Origin: Bryum argenteum
Lineage: Eukaryota; Streptophyta; Bryopsida; Bryales; Bryaceae
Direction: 5' to 3'
NCBI GenBank assembly: GCA_037043015.1
Contig: CM073323.1
Span: 2,108,001-2,172,000 of the forward strand
DNA: 64,000 bases
This document shows, piece after piece, positions 11,781 to 22,689 of the stretch. The notes beneath the pieces were generated by a model. It saw only the letters and a program-made list of their open reading frames with translations, had not been told where the DNA came from and ran no database searches. The translations under genes were made by a program, and so were the position numbers. The stretch's first letter is position 1. Each line of letters starts with the position of its first letter.

Positions 11781-14700
11781 ATGACCGAGAGTGGCGGAGG
11801 ATGTGGGGATGTTCCTGCAAGAGTTTGCATGAGTGTGTATGATACAGGATTGAATAGCGAGGACGATGGAGTGGGCAATCTCAGGGTTAAGGAGGTAGAT
11901 ACGGTGTACAAGAAGACCGCTGTCCAGATGAGTGCGAAGCAGCCGTATGCGACGAGGAGCCTCAAACCAACAATTGCAGGTATAGAAGCAGGGACGTCTG
12001 CTGGCTCGAAACAGAAGAAGAGGAAGAAGCAAGGAGGAGGACAACACCAAGTGTGGACGAGGAAGATAACGCGGACGCAAAACGCAGAAGGGGAGGAGCA
12101 TGAGACGATCTCGATGTACCTGCGGAGTGCCGGCACCGTCATCGATGTGTCAATCAAGTCGCCTGCGAAGAAGAAGAAAACATCGAGGCGCCAGTGCAGG
12201 GTGAGTGACTCTGCGACCTCTACTGGCACTCTTCAGGCAGGAACCACGCAATGCACGGCCTCCTCCGAAACGCTCGAGGAGTTGAACCAATCTGGACGCT
12301 CGAAGCCGAATGTTCACAAACGTACTCAATCGGTGGAAGAGCAGGCGGAGAATTCGGCTAAGACGCAGTTATTGGATACCAACGTCGAGAAGCCCGGGAC
12401 AGAAGTAGCCTGACGCAGCTTGCACAAGATTTTAGAAGCCGAGGAGCAGCCGCTTGTTCCAGCAACTGCGACATGTTCAGCAGCAGCTGAAGGTAAGAAA
12501 TTTTGAAACTTCATTTTCGCATGTAAAAATCCAATACGTGTGTTGCAATTCATTGAGTTGTCGCGTTGGCTCCTACTGCAGGGTTTAGTTTCCCAGGTGT
12601 TGACGCACAAGACACATCAGGCATTCATGCAGAGGAGGTGGCCGACGTTCGAACAAATGAAGAGCCTGTGAAATCCACAATGGCCGCGGAGGACAATACA
12701 CTTACACATCCGGATTTGGAGGGCCCAGGGGTGCAGAGGGACACAATGTCAGCAGATGAGCCGTCGCTCAACATTTACGCGGAGGACAGTCACGAAGAGG
12801 CGATCAAAGCGATCCAACTTGCACCAATCCCTGCACAAGTCTAGGGCAGAGATCAGGGAGTTAGAACTACCCACAAAGCGCAACCACAAACTTCACTGGC
12901 CTCGGACATTCAAATTGAAGCTGCGTTGGTTTCAACCTATGAATTGACTAATGTGGATACTCATGACGCAGGAGGCTCGCAGTTCGTTTCTCTACCTGTA
13001 GAAACAGAGACGAACAACGCCATGAGGGTTGAATTCCCTCCCACGGAGGTAGTACCCGACCCTGTTGAAGTTGAAGCGCCTCGTGCAGAGGGAGTTCAAT
13101 TCCCTCAAACGGGTGCGGAGATGGCGAGCCTTCCCGTCCAGACAAAGCCTAAGCCGTGTCAGCTCACTGTAGCGGACTGTTTGGCGGAGTACAGGGCGAG
13201 ATCCAGAAGCCCATCACCAATTCCGCAGTCTGCACTTCAGGGGACTCCCAGCTCTCGCCTACCAAGGCGCAGTCAGAGTCGGGGGAATACGTCTCCTCCC
13301 GTGAAGAAGTTGGTTCCCACGATGTCACCTTCGAAATCAGTAGCGAAGGGAGAAAAGGCAGGGGAGCAGAAACTCTACCTCGACGCCATTCTCAGCAAAC
13401 TCTTGCCTCTTGAACAAGCGAGATACCTACGGGCCAAGGCAGAGGTATGGACACTTTTCTCCTTTCATTCCTTTTTGGACTTACAGTCATGCAAAGTCAC
13501 TACAGTTATTTTAGAATCTTACTTGCTTTCTAATAGTTTGTTACTCACATAACACCCGGTACACTGCAGATGTTGGAGGAAAAACTGGGAGGAGCTGGAG
13601 CTGACGAAGGGCAGACTAGGAGTCCGGAAAAAAGTGCAAAATCGAGGTCTAAGACGCAGACAGCTGCAACACCGCCAGAGCAAACAGAGCAATCGAAGAA
13701 GGAGTTGAGGCGGCAAAGGAAGGCGGCCAAGAAACAGGCCGAAATGGAGAGCATAGAGCAGGCTATGCGAGATTTAGAGAAGAAGAAGGCATTACTCGAG
13801 GCAGGAGGTACGAAGAAATCAAAATCCCAAGTCCCCTCCCCTTGAGAGAGCAGCAAGGGCCAGCCATCCAAGCGCACAGGTCACACAAGGAACACATCGA
13901 AGGAGGGCCTGCAGGTAAGCCCAATCACAGTGGGGAGGAAAAATCAATCCCATTCAATAGATTCCTCACCTCTTAGTTTGCCTAGTGAGAGCAACGTAAT
14001 CAATGATTTCCATTCCATAGGCGTATGGGATACTGTGAAGGATGTTCCTCCATGCGAGGTTAATGCGGAGGGCCAGCCGATTGGGAGATTCTGGAAGCAT
14101 ATGCAGAGTTACACGCATAATCGAGCTCCATGGATTTTCCCCTGGGACGTCTCTTGGCCATCGCAAGACAAGGCATTGAAGAGAGCGTTTGCGAATAGGG
14201 TCATGTCCTTGTATCCGGGTAATTATGACATTGACTATGTGTTAGAAGATGTAGCAACAAATATTAGGCAAAGGAGGCAGAGAACAAGAAATCACATGAA
14301 GAAACATAACTCAAAGAAGTTTACTCCCATCGCTCATGGTCTTACCGTCAAGGCCTGGAATAATATTTGGGCCTCCATTTCTAACCAGTCATACCAGGAA
14401 AAATCTAACAAATGCAAAAAAGCGGCCAATGCAAGGACAGAAAGAATGGGATACACTCACCGACTCGGTTCGCTGGGAGTGGCAGGTTTAATCAAGAAAT
14501 TCGTAAGTACTCTCATCCTTTTGAAGTTACATACTTTACTTATGATCTGATGTGTAGTATATGTAGTTCGAGTTTCAATATCTATTGTTTGCAGGATGGT
14601 GAATTGGTGATACGTGGGTCCTGCACAAGTAGTTGGGCTTGTGTCGAATGGAAAGTGCCGCTAGTTAAATATGCAGAGTTTGGCCAGACATGTGCCATTC

Positions 14701-15079
14701 TTTTATGGAGCTGAATGGTACCTAGGGGGGGCATGTGTAAATTGGATGTTGACGGTGTTCTGTATATAGAAGTGTGGCCTGATATCTGACAGCTCTGATC
14801 AATGTGTAGGAGGACGAGTTCAAGAGGGTGCCTACGGAGGACGAGGTTATAATAGCCAAACGAGAAGGATTTCGTCCCCTCTTTGACATGACACGGAAGC
14901 GCTACAAACAGAATAGAGGAGAGAAGGACAAGGTTCTGGCAATTAAGGATGCAGTAACTTCGAAATCGGGCCAGCACAATCGTCGAACTCAGAAGACTCA
15001 GACTTCTGATGACACGGAGGAGGAGAGTGCAAGGACCTCGTCTGATGACGAAGAGGAGGGCGACAGCCGACAGCGATAA
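11781..15079 (+). pseudogene. Second CACTA gene (Transposase_24 / Ptta-En/Spm type), disabled
   Basis: Exons 11,781-12,492, 12,582-13,444 and 13,570-14,502 join in one frame. Further exons probably begin at 14,595 and 14,810. The start is the first ATG of the open frame. The N-terminal part is a low-complexity, Lys/Arg-rich and Ser/Pro-rich region (KKRKKQGGGQ, PAKKKKTSRR). A charged coiled-coil-like stretch lies at 13,690-13,810 (KKELRRQRKAAKKQAEME). The Transposase_24-type core lies at 14,000-14,500 (WKHMQSY, WKNI-like KAWNNIWASI, NQSYQEKSNKCKKAAN, GYTHRLGSLGVAGLIKKF). The C-terminus is acidic. Three in-frame stops interrupt it: TGA 12,411, TAG 12,842 and TGA 13,843. An acidic continuation in another frame runs to 15,260, so a late frameshift or a missed splice is also possible. 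The role is probably an accessory DNA-binding protein for the element ends. Confidence 0.75.
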
Positions 15080-15260
15080 AGAAGCCAGTTCTGGAGGATC
15101 CGGGTCTACAAAGACAGGTAGCAGCGAAGAGGATGGAGAGAACGACGGAGATGATGGCGATCAGCAGTCGAAGGGCTGCGGGTCCGACCGGGAGGAAGAT
15201 ACGCACAGAGAGGAGCCACACTCTTCATCTGATGATGGGAGTGCCGACGATCGTGACTAA

Positions 15261-16161
15261 TCTCTGGTAGATATTAGTTTCCAATTTCCAAATGCGAATC
15301 GTACGATGTGTATATCATTCTGTAAATGTTGTAGTTACAGGCAGGTTCACAGACGTTTGCGGAGGACGCGGTATTGCGAGTTCTTTTTGTATTATTAACT
15401 GATCTTGCACTGCTTGCTATAGTACTTATTTAAAAGCCTTACTTGTTTGCAATATTTTGAAAGTGTGTGCACGTGGTCTTTTCTGTCATATATCACAAGG
15501 ACCGTGGGTATGAGACTGATATAATACAACTACTGGCTACTTTTGTTTCATACTCGATAATGAGCCGAGGAAATAGACCCATTTCAGCCACTGAATTATG
15601 TGCACGTCGCAAGACCTGAGCACTTCCCAAAATTACAAATTCAGTGCGAATGACACCGTCGACATACACCAATCAGCACAACTTGTATTATAAGCAGATG
15701 TAAATCTAATAAAAGAACTTTACCATTACCAAAATTCTCCGGCTTTCACTCCGGCAAGTTATTCGGATCCATAAAGTTTCACACTGTAATTGCGATTGTT
15801 TCCCGAAGTAAAACCTCAACTTTCACGCCAGTAAGTAAATTATATTGTTACTTTTAACCTGCCTCGATATCAACCTTACATTAATACTTTTAACCTGCGT
15901 AGATGTAAATAATTTCAAAATATCTGCAATTACTGGGCCCACATTTACGTGTACTCTAACCGTCGGGAACCACGAACGCATGGGAACGTGGAGTTCCCAA
16001 GACTGTTGAATGCCGTAACGGAATCTACACCCCATCGACGCAAATTTTATAACTACGTATACCTGCGATAAAGGCTACGATTTTCGGGGACACATTCCCA
16101 GTTTCTCTAATGTATTTAGCTACGATACAGCCGTAGTTCACAGTGATGATTCCTAGTAGTG
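15261..16161. other. Right terminal region of the CACTA element
   Basis: Noncoding. From about 15,960 it carries subterminal ACTACG/GCTACG motifs and the terminal inverted repeat ending GTAGTG at 16,161. The 5' part likely holds the 3' untranslated region of the plus-strand gene. Confidence 0.6.
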
Positions 16162-16164
16162 GTC

Positions 16165-17322
16165 ATGAGCTCCAAGATGGTGAATTGTAAGCTACTTCAG
16201 CAAAAGAGAAGAATAAGAATGAGAGTGGTCGTTGTGGAGCAAAGAATCGTAGAGGAGGTGAAGCTTCCCGGCTAGGCGGTTCAAGAGGCGGAGCTCGGAC
16301 TTTCGAAGAAGGAACGATGTTAGGGTTTGGAGAAGTTTCAGCAGCACGAGAGGAGCGGTCTCACTGAGCGGAGGGTGTCGGGCTATGGTGGATAGAGCCT
16401 TGTGAAGAGAGGGAATGAAAACTTCGCAACATCGGGACGTGGTGCCACATCCTTAAGACCCCATGGTTGAGTTCTGACACGTCATCGAAGTATTTCTTGA
16501 TATCAACAGAAGTGGAAGACATTACTCTTGATCATCCACATCCCGCTAATGCTCTGGATCACCGAGTCTGCAATCAACTGAAAGTCATTTTGTCTGTTGG
16601 GCACAACAGTTTTTACTTGTTTTACACTTGATCTCCACAGCATTTTCTAGTAGTGTTAGAGGTTGACCAAATCCTAAACGACCATAATATGGCCTCAATC
16701 GACTTTAGGGGTTAAGGTTGTAATAACACAACTTGTGGTCTATCATAAGAGACAAGTCACTACGGACATGTTGTTATTACGGACCCATTCGTTACCAAAG
16801 TTATTTAGGAACTGTATAAACGTTAGGTAGAAAGTCCTTTTGCTCGTTGGGAAGGAAAATGACGTTTGCTTGGCTAAATGTAGGCAACCTTCTCCCCTTA
16901 GCTAGTCCATTGGGAATGCTCTAAAGGGTTAAGCATGGACTTTGCTTACTCCTGAATAAAATAAATTCCCATCATCTGCTCAAGCCAAGTCGAGGAGTGA
17001 GCTCATATCAAAATTATGTTGAACATTGTTTGATAGTGTTCACAATGCAAAGGAGGACCGAGGTAACATTGTCAAGTTAAATCACCATTGCAAATATTGT
17101 TCAATATATAATAAAATCTTTACCATAAAAACATAAATATTGTTAAAGGTTTATGATAACAATTTCCTCTCAAACATTTGTGAGAGCTACTGAATGTGCA
17201 CTACTTGGTCAAATGTAGGTCACAAATAGTATTTCACTTTAATCTGGGATTTTACCGCAAACCTGCTTGGTACTCACATGGATATGAAATCATCAATTCT
17301 TCACAATTAGTATCCGGGACAC
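16165..17322. other. Flank right of the CACTA, no gene
   Basis: No coding sequence recognised. The first 250 bp are purine-rich on the plus strand, as expected for the leader of a minus-strand gene. Two degenerate right ends of the TTAA element family occur near 16,710-16,724 (TTTAGGGGTTAA) and 16,921-16,934 (CTAAAGGGTTAA), without matching left ends. Confidence 0.4.
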
Positions 17323-17542
17323 TACACTAAATTTGATAATTAGTGCTAGATTATTATAAGATTTGAAAATGTTATAAGTTTTTACTTTTATTTTAAAAAA
17401 ATTACCAAGAGCATTGATTCTGATACTATATAAGGACCCCATCTTGGCCAATATAGTGGGTAAAATTATTGAACAACAGTAAAAACTTATAACATGTTCA
17501 TGTAAATTAGTGTATCTAACACTAATTATCAAATTTAGTGTA
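17323..17542. mobile_element. MITE with CACTAAAT ends and TA duplication, copy 2
   Basis: A 216-bp element (17,325-17,540) with terminal inverted repeats CACTAAATTTGATAATTAG and complement, flanked by TA on both sides. It shares length, ends and the internal ATAAGTTTTTACT block with the copy at 2,396-2,612, so the two are one family. Confidence 0.8.
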
Positions 17543-18221
17543 CCAAAATTCTGCAGTGTAGTTGCAAGCCATAGGAGAACCACACTTCATTCAACAAATT
17601 ACTCGCCGTCTATGCCGACACTCTCAATATTCCTTACGACGGCAGTACCTTGCCCCTTCTGGGTTCCCTTTTCCGTCGCCATTTGTCTCCCATTTTTTGT
17701 TGCTTTTTCTTCTCTACACGGAAGCAAGCTCACAAGCTCACGATGCGAAGCCGGATTCTTCTTTACTCCACGGGAATGAAGATTTCAACAGGTTTGCAGC
17801 TCCTGCCTCTAATCAATTGTTAGGGCTGAGCTCCTTCTCAACATTCGCAAGCCTTGATAGAGTCTTCTAGTTCAGAGATGTCCGTATCGTGAAATTGACG
17901 CCTCAGTTCTATTTTGCTATGTGTACTTCGTTCTGCTTTTTGATCGATCCTCACTTTTGTGGTCACCAGTGTGGAGTATTCTCTGTTCTGGTTCCAATAT
18001 TTGTTACCTGAGGTGATGCAGTGGTCAGTTGGTATACATTCCTGTATAGTATTGAGATTGAATGGATTCTTCCGGAGAATTCCCATTTTCAGTTACAGTC
18101 TGTCGATGGTTATGTAGACTTGAATTGACACAAGGTAGTTCGTATGGTGGCAGCAGGATTTTAGGGTTATGGAGAAGAGGTCTTCTGAACAAGGATATGC
18201 TGTTCAAATTGGGGAGCAACG
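17543..18221. promoter_or_regulatory. Upstream region of helicase gene 1
   Basis: Likely promoter and 5' leader. The last 120 bp, including TTTAGGGTTATGG and CATGCTGTTC-like sequence, resemble the region just upstream of helicase gene 2 (24,990-25,112). The tandem duplication therefore includes part of the promoter. No TATA box can be assigned safely. Confidence 0.45.
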
Positions 18222-21200
18222 ATGAGCGTTAATGCTACCTCAATAAGTGATTTGAGTTGTCCGGTCAAAAGTGAAACTACTGTTGAGGATGAGAGCTACT
18301 TTTCTACCCCTATAGGTTTTGATACCGAGGACCCAGAAGCTTTCTTAGCCGATGATGGCTGTTTTCTTAATCCACCATCTCTTCCTACTCCATCAACGCC
18401 TGACGAGGAGGCTTCGCAGCCTTTGACCTTCACTCCTGAGCAGCAGCAGGTGCTTGAGCATGTGCGCGCGGGCAAGGTAGGTCATCTCAATTCCATTTTT
18501 GTTTGCATAGGTCATTTGAAAGCTTTTCTTCTGACCGACACATGCATCATCTTTATTAATGAGATCAATCGCATCGAAAGCATGAATCCTGACATTTCAA
18601 AGATATGATTACTGCAAATTACATACCTTGTTTGCACGGTATTGTCTGAATTTCTGCATCTGTTGACTTGATTTCCACCAGAACGTGTTTTTTACGGGGT
18701 CTGGAGGAACCGGGAAGACTCTTGTACTTCAAGAGGTACTGAAGTTCTTCAGAAAAGTATTCAACGGGGGACACTCTCAATATCGATATACAGGATGCTC
18801 TTGTTCATGCTTTTCATGCCAGGTGGCTGTCACAGCACCAACAGGCATTGCAGGTGAGGCTGGTCTAAGAGGTTGTGTATTTTGGAATAGTGTAACATGT
18901 TTTCAATGTACAAGTGCTGATGTTGATCCTGCTCTGGTGTCATGAGTTACATTGTTCTGGGGTTTTGGCTCGTCTTTTTACGTAGTTTGGGATGTTGTCT
19001 GGTCAGCAATTCCTATTGGAGGCACCACGTTGCACAGCGCAACAGGGATCGGCATTCCTCTTCGTCCCACGGATTTCAACAGGATGTGGCACAAGCCCAT
19101 TCGAATGAAATGGCGCAATCTAAGTGTCCTGATTGTGGATGAAATTTCGATGGTGAGTGCTGAGTTGCTGGAATACTTGGAGCAAATAATCAGAAGGATC
19201 CGGACAAGGAAGGCTCTTCTCCCGGGTGAACCTTTTGGTGGACTTCAGGTGTGAACCTCTCTATATAAGTTCTTGATTCACAAACATGCCGAGGTTTTAT
19301 ATCATATCTGGTTCATCAAATGCATTTTTGCAGGTTATCTTCGCAGGGGACTTTTTCCAACTGCAGCCGGTTGAGGACAAGGATACTCACTCCGCCGCTG
19401 ATCAGTTTCTCAATAGAGGTCTAGCGTTCGAGGCACCTGCTTGGGAGCGAGCCAAGTTGAACACTGTCATCTTAAGCCGTGTATTTCGTCAGGTAAATTT
19501 GATGCCTAGGAGTTGCTGATCATTCGTGGGGATGATTTAGCCTGCTAGAGAGTTGGTCTTCAATAAGATTCTTTGGATGGAATAATCCTGGGATTGAAGA
19601 ATCTAGGGTGTCAGAATATAGCACGTCAGAATGATCAACTAGGGTGTCAGAATATAGCACGGGTTACTTCAGCAAATCCTTACGCAAATCCTTAAGTTTA
19701 GTTGTAATACCAATACTGCAGTTCATTGAAGGTGAATTCAAGGGTTTCATTTTACTATTCCCAGTAGGCTGCAATTAAGTTCACTTCGACTAGAATTCTT
19801 TCTGAAGATTGACTGACACGCAGGAGGATAATCATTTTGTCGACTTGCTGAATGGTATCAGAACTGGGGAGAACATAGCAGCATTTGAAGAGATATTTCG
19901 AAGATGCCGTAGGACTCTCCCCATTGCAAATGGCATCCGACCAACCGTTTTATATTCAAAGTAAGTTAATTTTCTTGCATTTATGTTCGAAGCTTGTTGT
20001 ACTTGATCAAATATTTATCTTTGACTCTTGATGGTAAAGCACTGAGCGTTGACAGTGGCACGTGGATGCTGTGGTTATCCATGACAAATATCGGTGAATG
20101 TACCTTACCAGGAATATAGACGTTGATAGATTCAATAACGACAAGTTAAATGCCCTGCCGGGTAGAAATGTACGTATAGTTGCTGACGAGCGTATAGAAA
20201 GCAAAGAAGGTTTCAAAGCCCCGAACCAGCGTGATACCTCTCGTCAAGAATTGCAGCAGAAGATCCTGGAAGCTGCAGATTTCTGGAGGGACTGCCGTGC
20301 GCCAACGGTGATCAACTTGAGAGTGGGTGCACAGGTATGGCTGCAAGCTACATCATTACGAATTTTGACAATTTTTACTCTGCTCTTCCTTGTCATACAA
20401 GCTCTTGTGCAGCTCGAGCTCATCCGATTCGCGTTACCATGTAGGTCATGCTTCTCCAAAACCTGATACTGGAGGGGACTGAAAGGGATCTGGTGAATGG
20501 TTCCCGTGGAATCTTGGTGGGCTGGAGGCTCAGGGATGAACTGATGGTTGAAAATTTGGAACTCCTGAAACGCTACTATAATGATTTAAGAACAGGCTCC
20601 GAAACCGATGGAGCACGCAAAGCAAGGCTTAGACTAGAGCAGAAAGTTATCAATCTACGTGAAAGTCACATTAAAGAGGTTCCAACTGTGAGGTTCAGAA
20701 ATGGGCAAGTCATCAACTGCGTACCTGAGAGGTTTTCTCATGGAATCTTAAACGTTGGAGAGTGCATAAGGTGGCAGGTGAGCACAGAGTTTCTAGACAT
20801 TTTAAATTGTCTGCGTTCCTATTCTGCCAATCTTCGAATTTTTTTAGCTTCAGTTCTTTTTAAAAATCTACTTCCAGTACCCAGAATGATCTTTCCTTTT
20901 GCAATATTGTTAGGTCAGCAACATTTTCTGTAGGTGTATGAAGTTTTTGACTTGATGAGATCGCACTGACAGGTTCCTCTCAAGCTGGCTTGGGCACTTA
21001 CGATTCACAAGTGCCAAGGTAAAGATGCAGAAACACGCATGTGTACCAAGTAAAGAAAACTCATGTCTTAAACGACTAAGGACATTTTCTAACTGCTCGG
21101 ACAGTTGAAGCACTTGATTTAATCGTTTTGTGTTCATGCCGCTGTTGACAAGGCTAGTGGCTATTGGTTGCAGGAATGACCCTAGACTACGTACAAGTTA

Positions 21201-21579
21201 CTCTTGACGGTATTTTCGCCGAGGGCCAAGTCTATGTGGCCCTCAGTAGAGCGCGATCGATGGAAGGCTTGCAAGTCGTTGGAATGTACAATTCCAGGGA
21301 TGTTAGGTACGTCCTGTCTTTTCTCATTTCTGATGCTTCCTTGCGGTTGGCACCGTCACCAAGATTCTCTCATCGAAATTTTGCGACCCTGAGGAAAGCA
21401 TGCGTTTGAGCCTGTGCAGAGTTAGTCAAAAGGTGGTCGATTTCTACAGGGCACTAGCTGCTAAAGAGGCGCCGTTCGTGGGCAAGTATGTGTTTCCTGA
21501 CATGGAGTTTCTCATTCCTCCTGAGGAGCAGGAGGTGATGGCTAAACGAAGACGGGTGGATGGAATATTGGTAAACTAA
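18222..21579 (+). CDS. PIF1-family DNA helicase, tandem copy 1 (truncated before the zinc knuckle)
   Basis: PIF1 enzymes are 5'-to-3' superfamily 1B DNA helicases acting in genome maintenance. Ten exons join in frame: 18,222-18,476, 18,682-18,853, 19,007-19,248, 19,334-19,492, 19,824-19,960, 20,112-20,334, 20,445-20,777, 20,973-21,018, 21,174-21,306 and 21,420-21,579. They give 619 residues. Walker A is GSGGTGKT (residues 91-98), motif Ia VTAPTGIA, then GGTTLHSATGIG, Walker B VLIVDEISM (D187, E188), motif III GDFFQLQP, LSRVFRQ, and the C-terminal motifs TIHKCQGMTLD and YVALSRARSMEGL. A Cys-rich insert (CSCSCFSC) sits between Walker A and motif Ia. The frame stops at TAA 21,577-21,579. Beyond it the same frame still reads a CCHC knuckle (CYHCKKKGHHAFDC) to a TAG at 21,754, which is coding in copy 2. 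The helicase core looks intact. Confidence 0.85.
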
Positions 21580-22128
21580 AGAAATAATTCGTGTGAAGAG
21601 GTGCCTCAAAATGTGTTCATCCACACCATCACCTGCTACCATTGCAAGAAGAAAGGCCATCATGCGTTTGATTGCAGGCTGGGACCCTTAACCTCTTCCT
21701 GTTGCTTTCACTATGCGTGTCGGGATAAGAGTCATCGAAACATTTCGAATATTTAGTGATTGCAAGGTGGAGGAGTGGCAATCTCATACTTCATCAAATC
21801 TATGGCTTCATTGGTCACTACTAGGGTGTTTTCTCTGATCCACAGATGGTGGAGCTCCAGTTGCTACAGTGGCTCCATGCCTTGTACATGTACAGTTGCA
21901 CGTCATTCGTCTTAATATGAATATACAAAAGAACATAGTTTACCTTGAGTCATTCATTTAGTCATTCATATATTATAATGTGATGTGATTAATATGCAAT
22001 TAGTTGATGGCTCAAAGTATACATGCATGTAAATAATCCGGCTACCAAATTACAAGTTAAGCAATGCAAGATAATTTAAGATAGATCATATCAAAGTAAA
22101 TTAGCCCTCACTTATGCTCACACTTGGC
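21580..22128. other. Former 3' coding end and 3' flank of helicase gene 1
   Basis: 21,580-21,756 is the in-frame continuation of the helicase with a CCHC zinc-knuckle sequence, now downstream of a stop codon. 21,757-21,900 still aligns by eye with the 3' flank of gene 2 (28,712-28,860). After about 21,900 the similarity stops and unrelated AT-rich sequence follows. Confidence 0.6.
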
Positions 22129-22562
22129 TTAACCCCTAAACGCCCAAGGGGGGTAAAGCTCCTAACAATTGGTAATACTGCTGATTTTTTCAAAACTGCG
22201 TAAAAACAAATAAAAGAGGAAAATGGAAAATCCAACCGTAGGATCTTCTTTGGAGCATGGCAATTAGTGTGACCGCCAAGTTGCATGCCATTTGGAGGTA
22301 TGGATTTCAAGATCCATGCAAAAAAGGGGTGAAGATCACACCACCGAAACTTTCATGAAAAATATCTTTCGCCCACTCTCACATATTGAGGATCAAGGTT
22401 TTTACTATTTATCCAAGGAGGGAGTAGAGTAAACCCAACAAGGAGTTGAGCAAAAAAAACGGCGGATGAAAAATCAATGGGATGAAAGCGGGGTTGTGCA
22501 CCAAAGACGGAGCCTCACATCCAAAACGTCGAAAAACGACACTGTGGGCGCTTAAGGGTTAA
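22129..22562. mobile_element. TTAA-flanked inverted-repeat element, copy 1
   Basis: A 434-bp unit counting the TTAA on each side. It starts TTAACCCCTAAACGCCC and ends GGGCGCTTAAGGGTTAA. No longer direct repeat is visible outside TTAA. The right subterminal block contains CGTCGAAAAACGACACTG. TTAA duplication plus CCC ends is the signature of piggyBac-type cut-and-paste elements. The unit has no coding capacity, so it would be non-autonomous. Confidence 0.7.
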
Positions 22563-22689
22563 GCAATGAATGTTACAAATTTGACATGTACAAGTGGTTT
22601 GAGTTTGATTCTTGAGTGAGAATGTTCTTGGTCTTCACATTTATGATGTCTCCCCATGTAGTGCACATCATGTATGCAAATTGAGCATA

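Larger units (their letters stand above)
2132..16164. mobile_element. Complete CACTA (En/Spm) transposon with GTC target-site duplication
   Basis: The element runs from 2,135 to 16,161 (14,027 bp). Its left end reads CACTACTAGAAT and its right end ATTCCTAGTAGTG, which are inverted copies of each other. The trinucleotide GTC lies directly outside both ends (2,132-2,134 and 16,162-16,164), the 3-bp duplication expected of CACTA transposases. Subterminal copies of GCTACG or TAGCTACG cluster within about 150 bp of each end (for example near 2,156, 2,172, 2,190, 2,247, 16,074 and 16,120). In the En/Spm family such repeats bind the accessory protein. The element carries a DUF4218-type transposase gene on the minus strand, a divergent Transposase_24-like gene on the plus strand and a small F-box-like ORF. 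A 217-bp MITE is nested near its left end. Boundaries are seen directly; activity is doubtful because both main genes contain stops. Confidence 0.93.
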
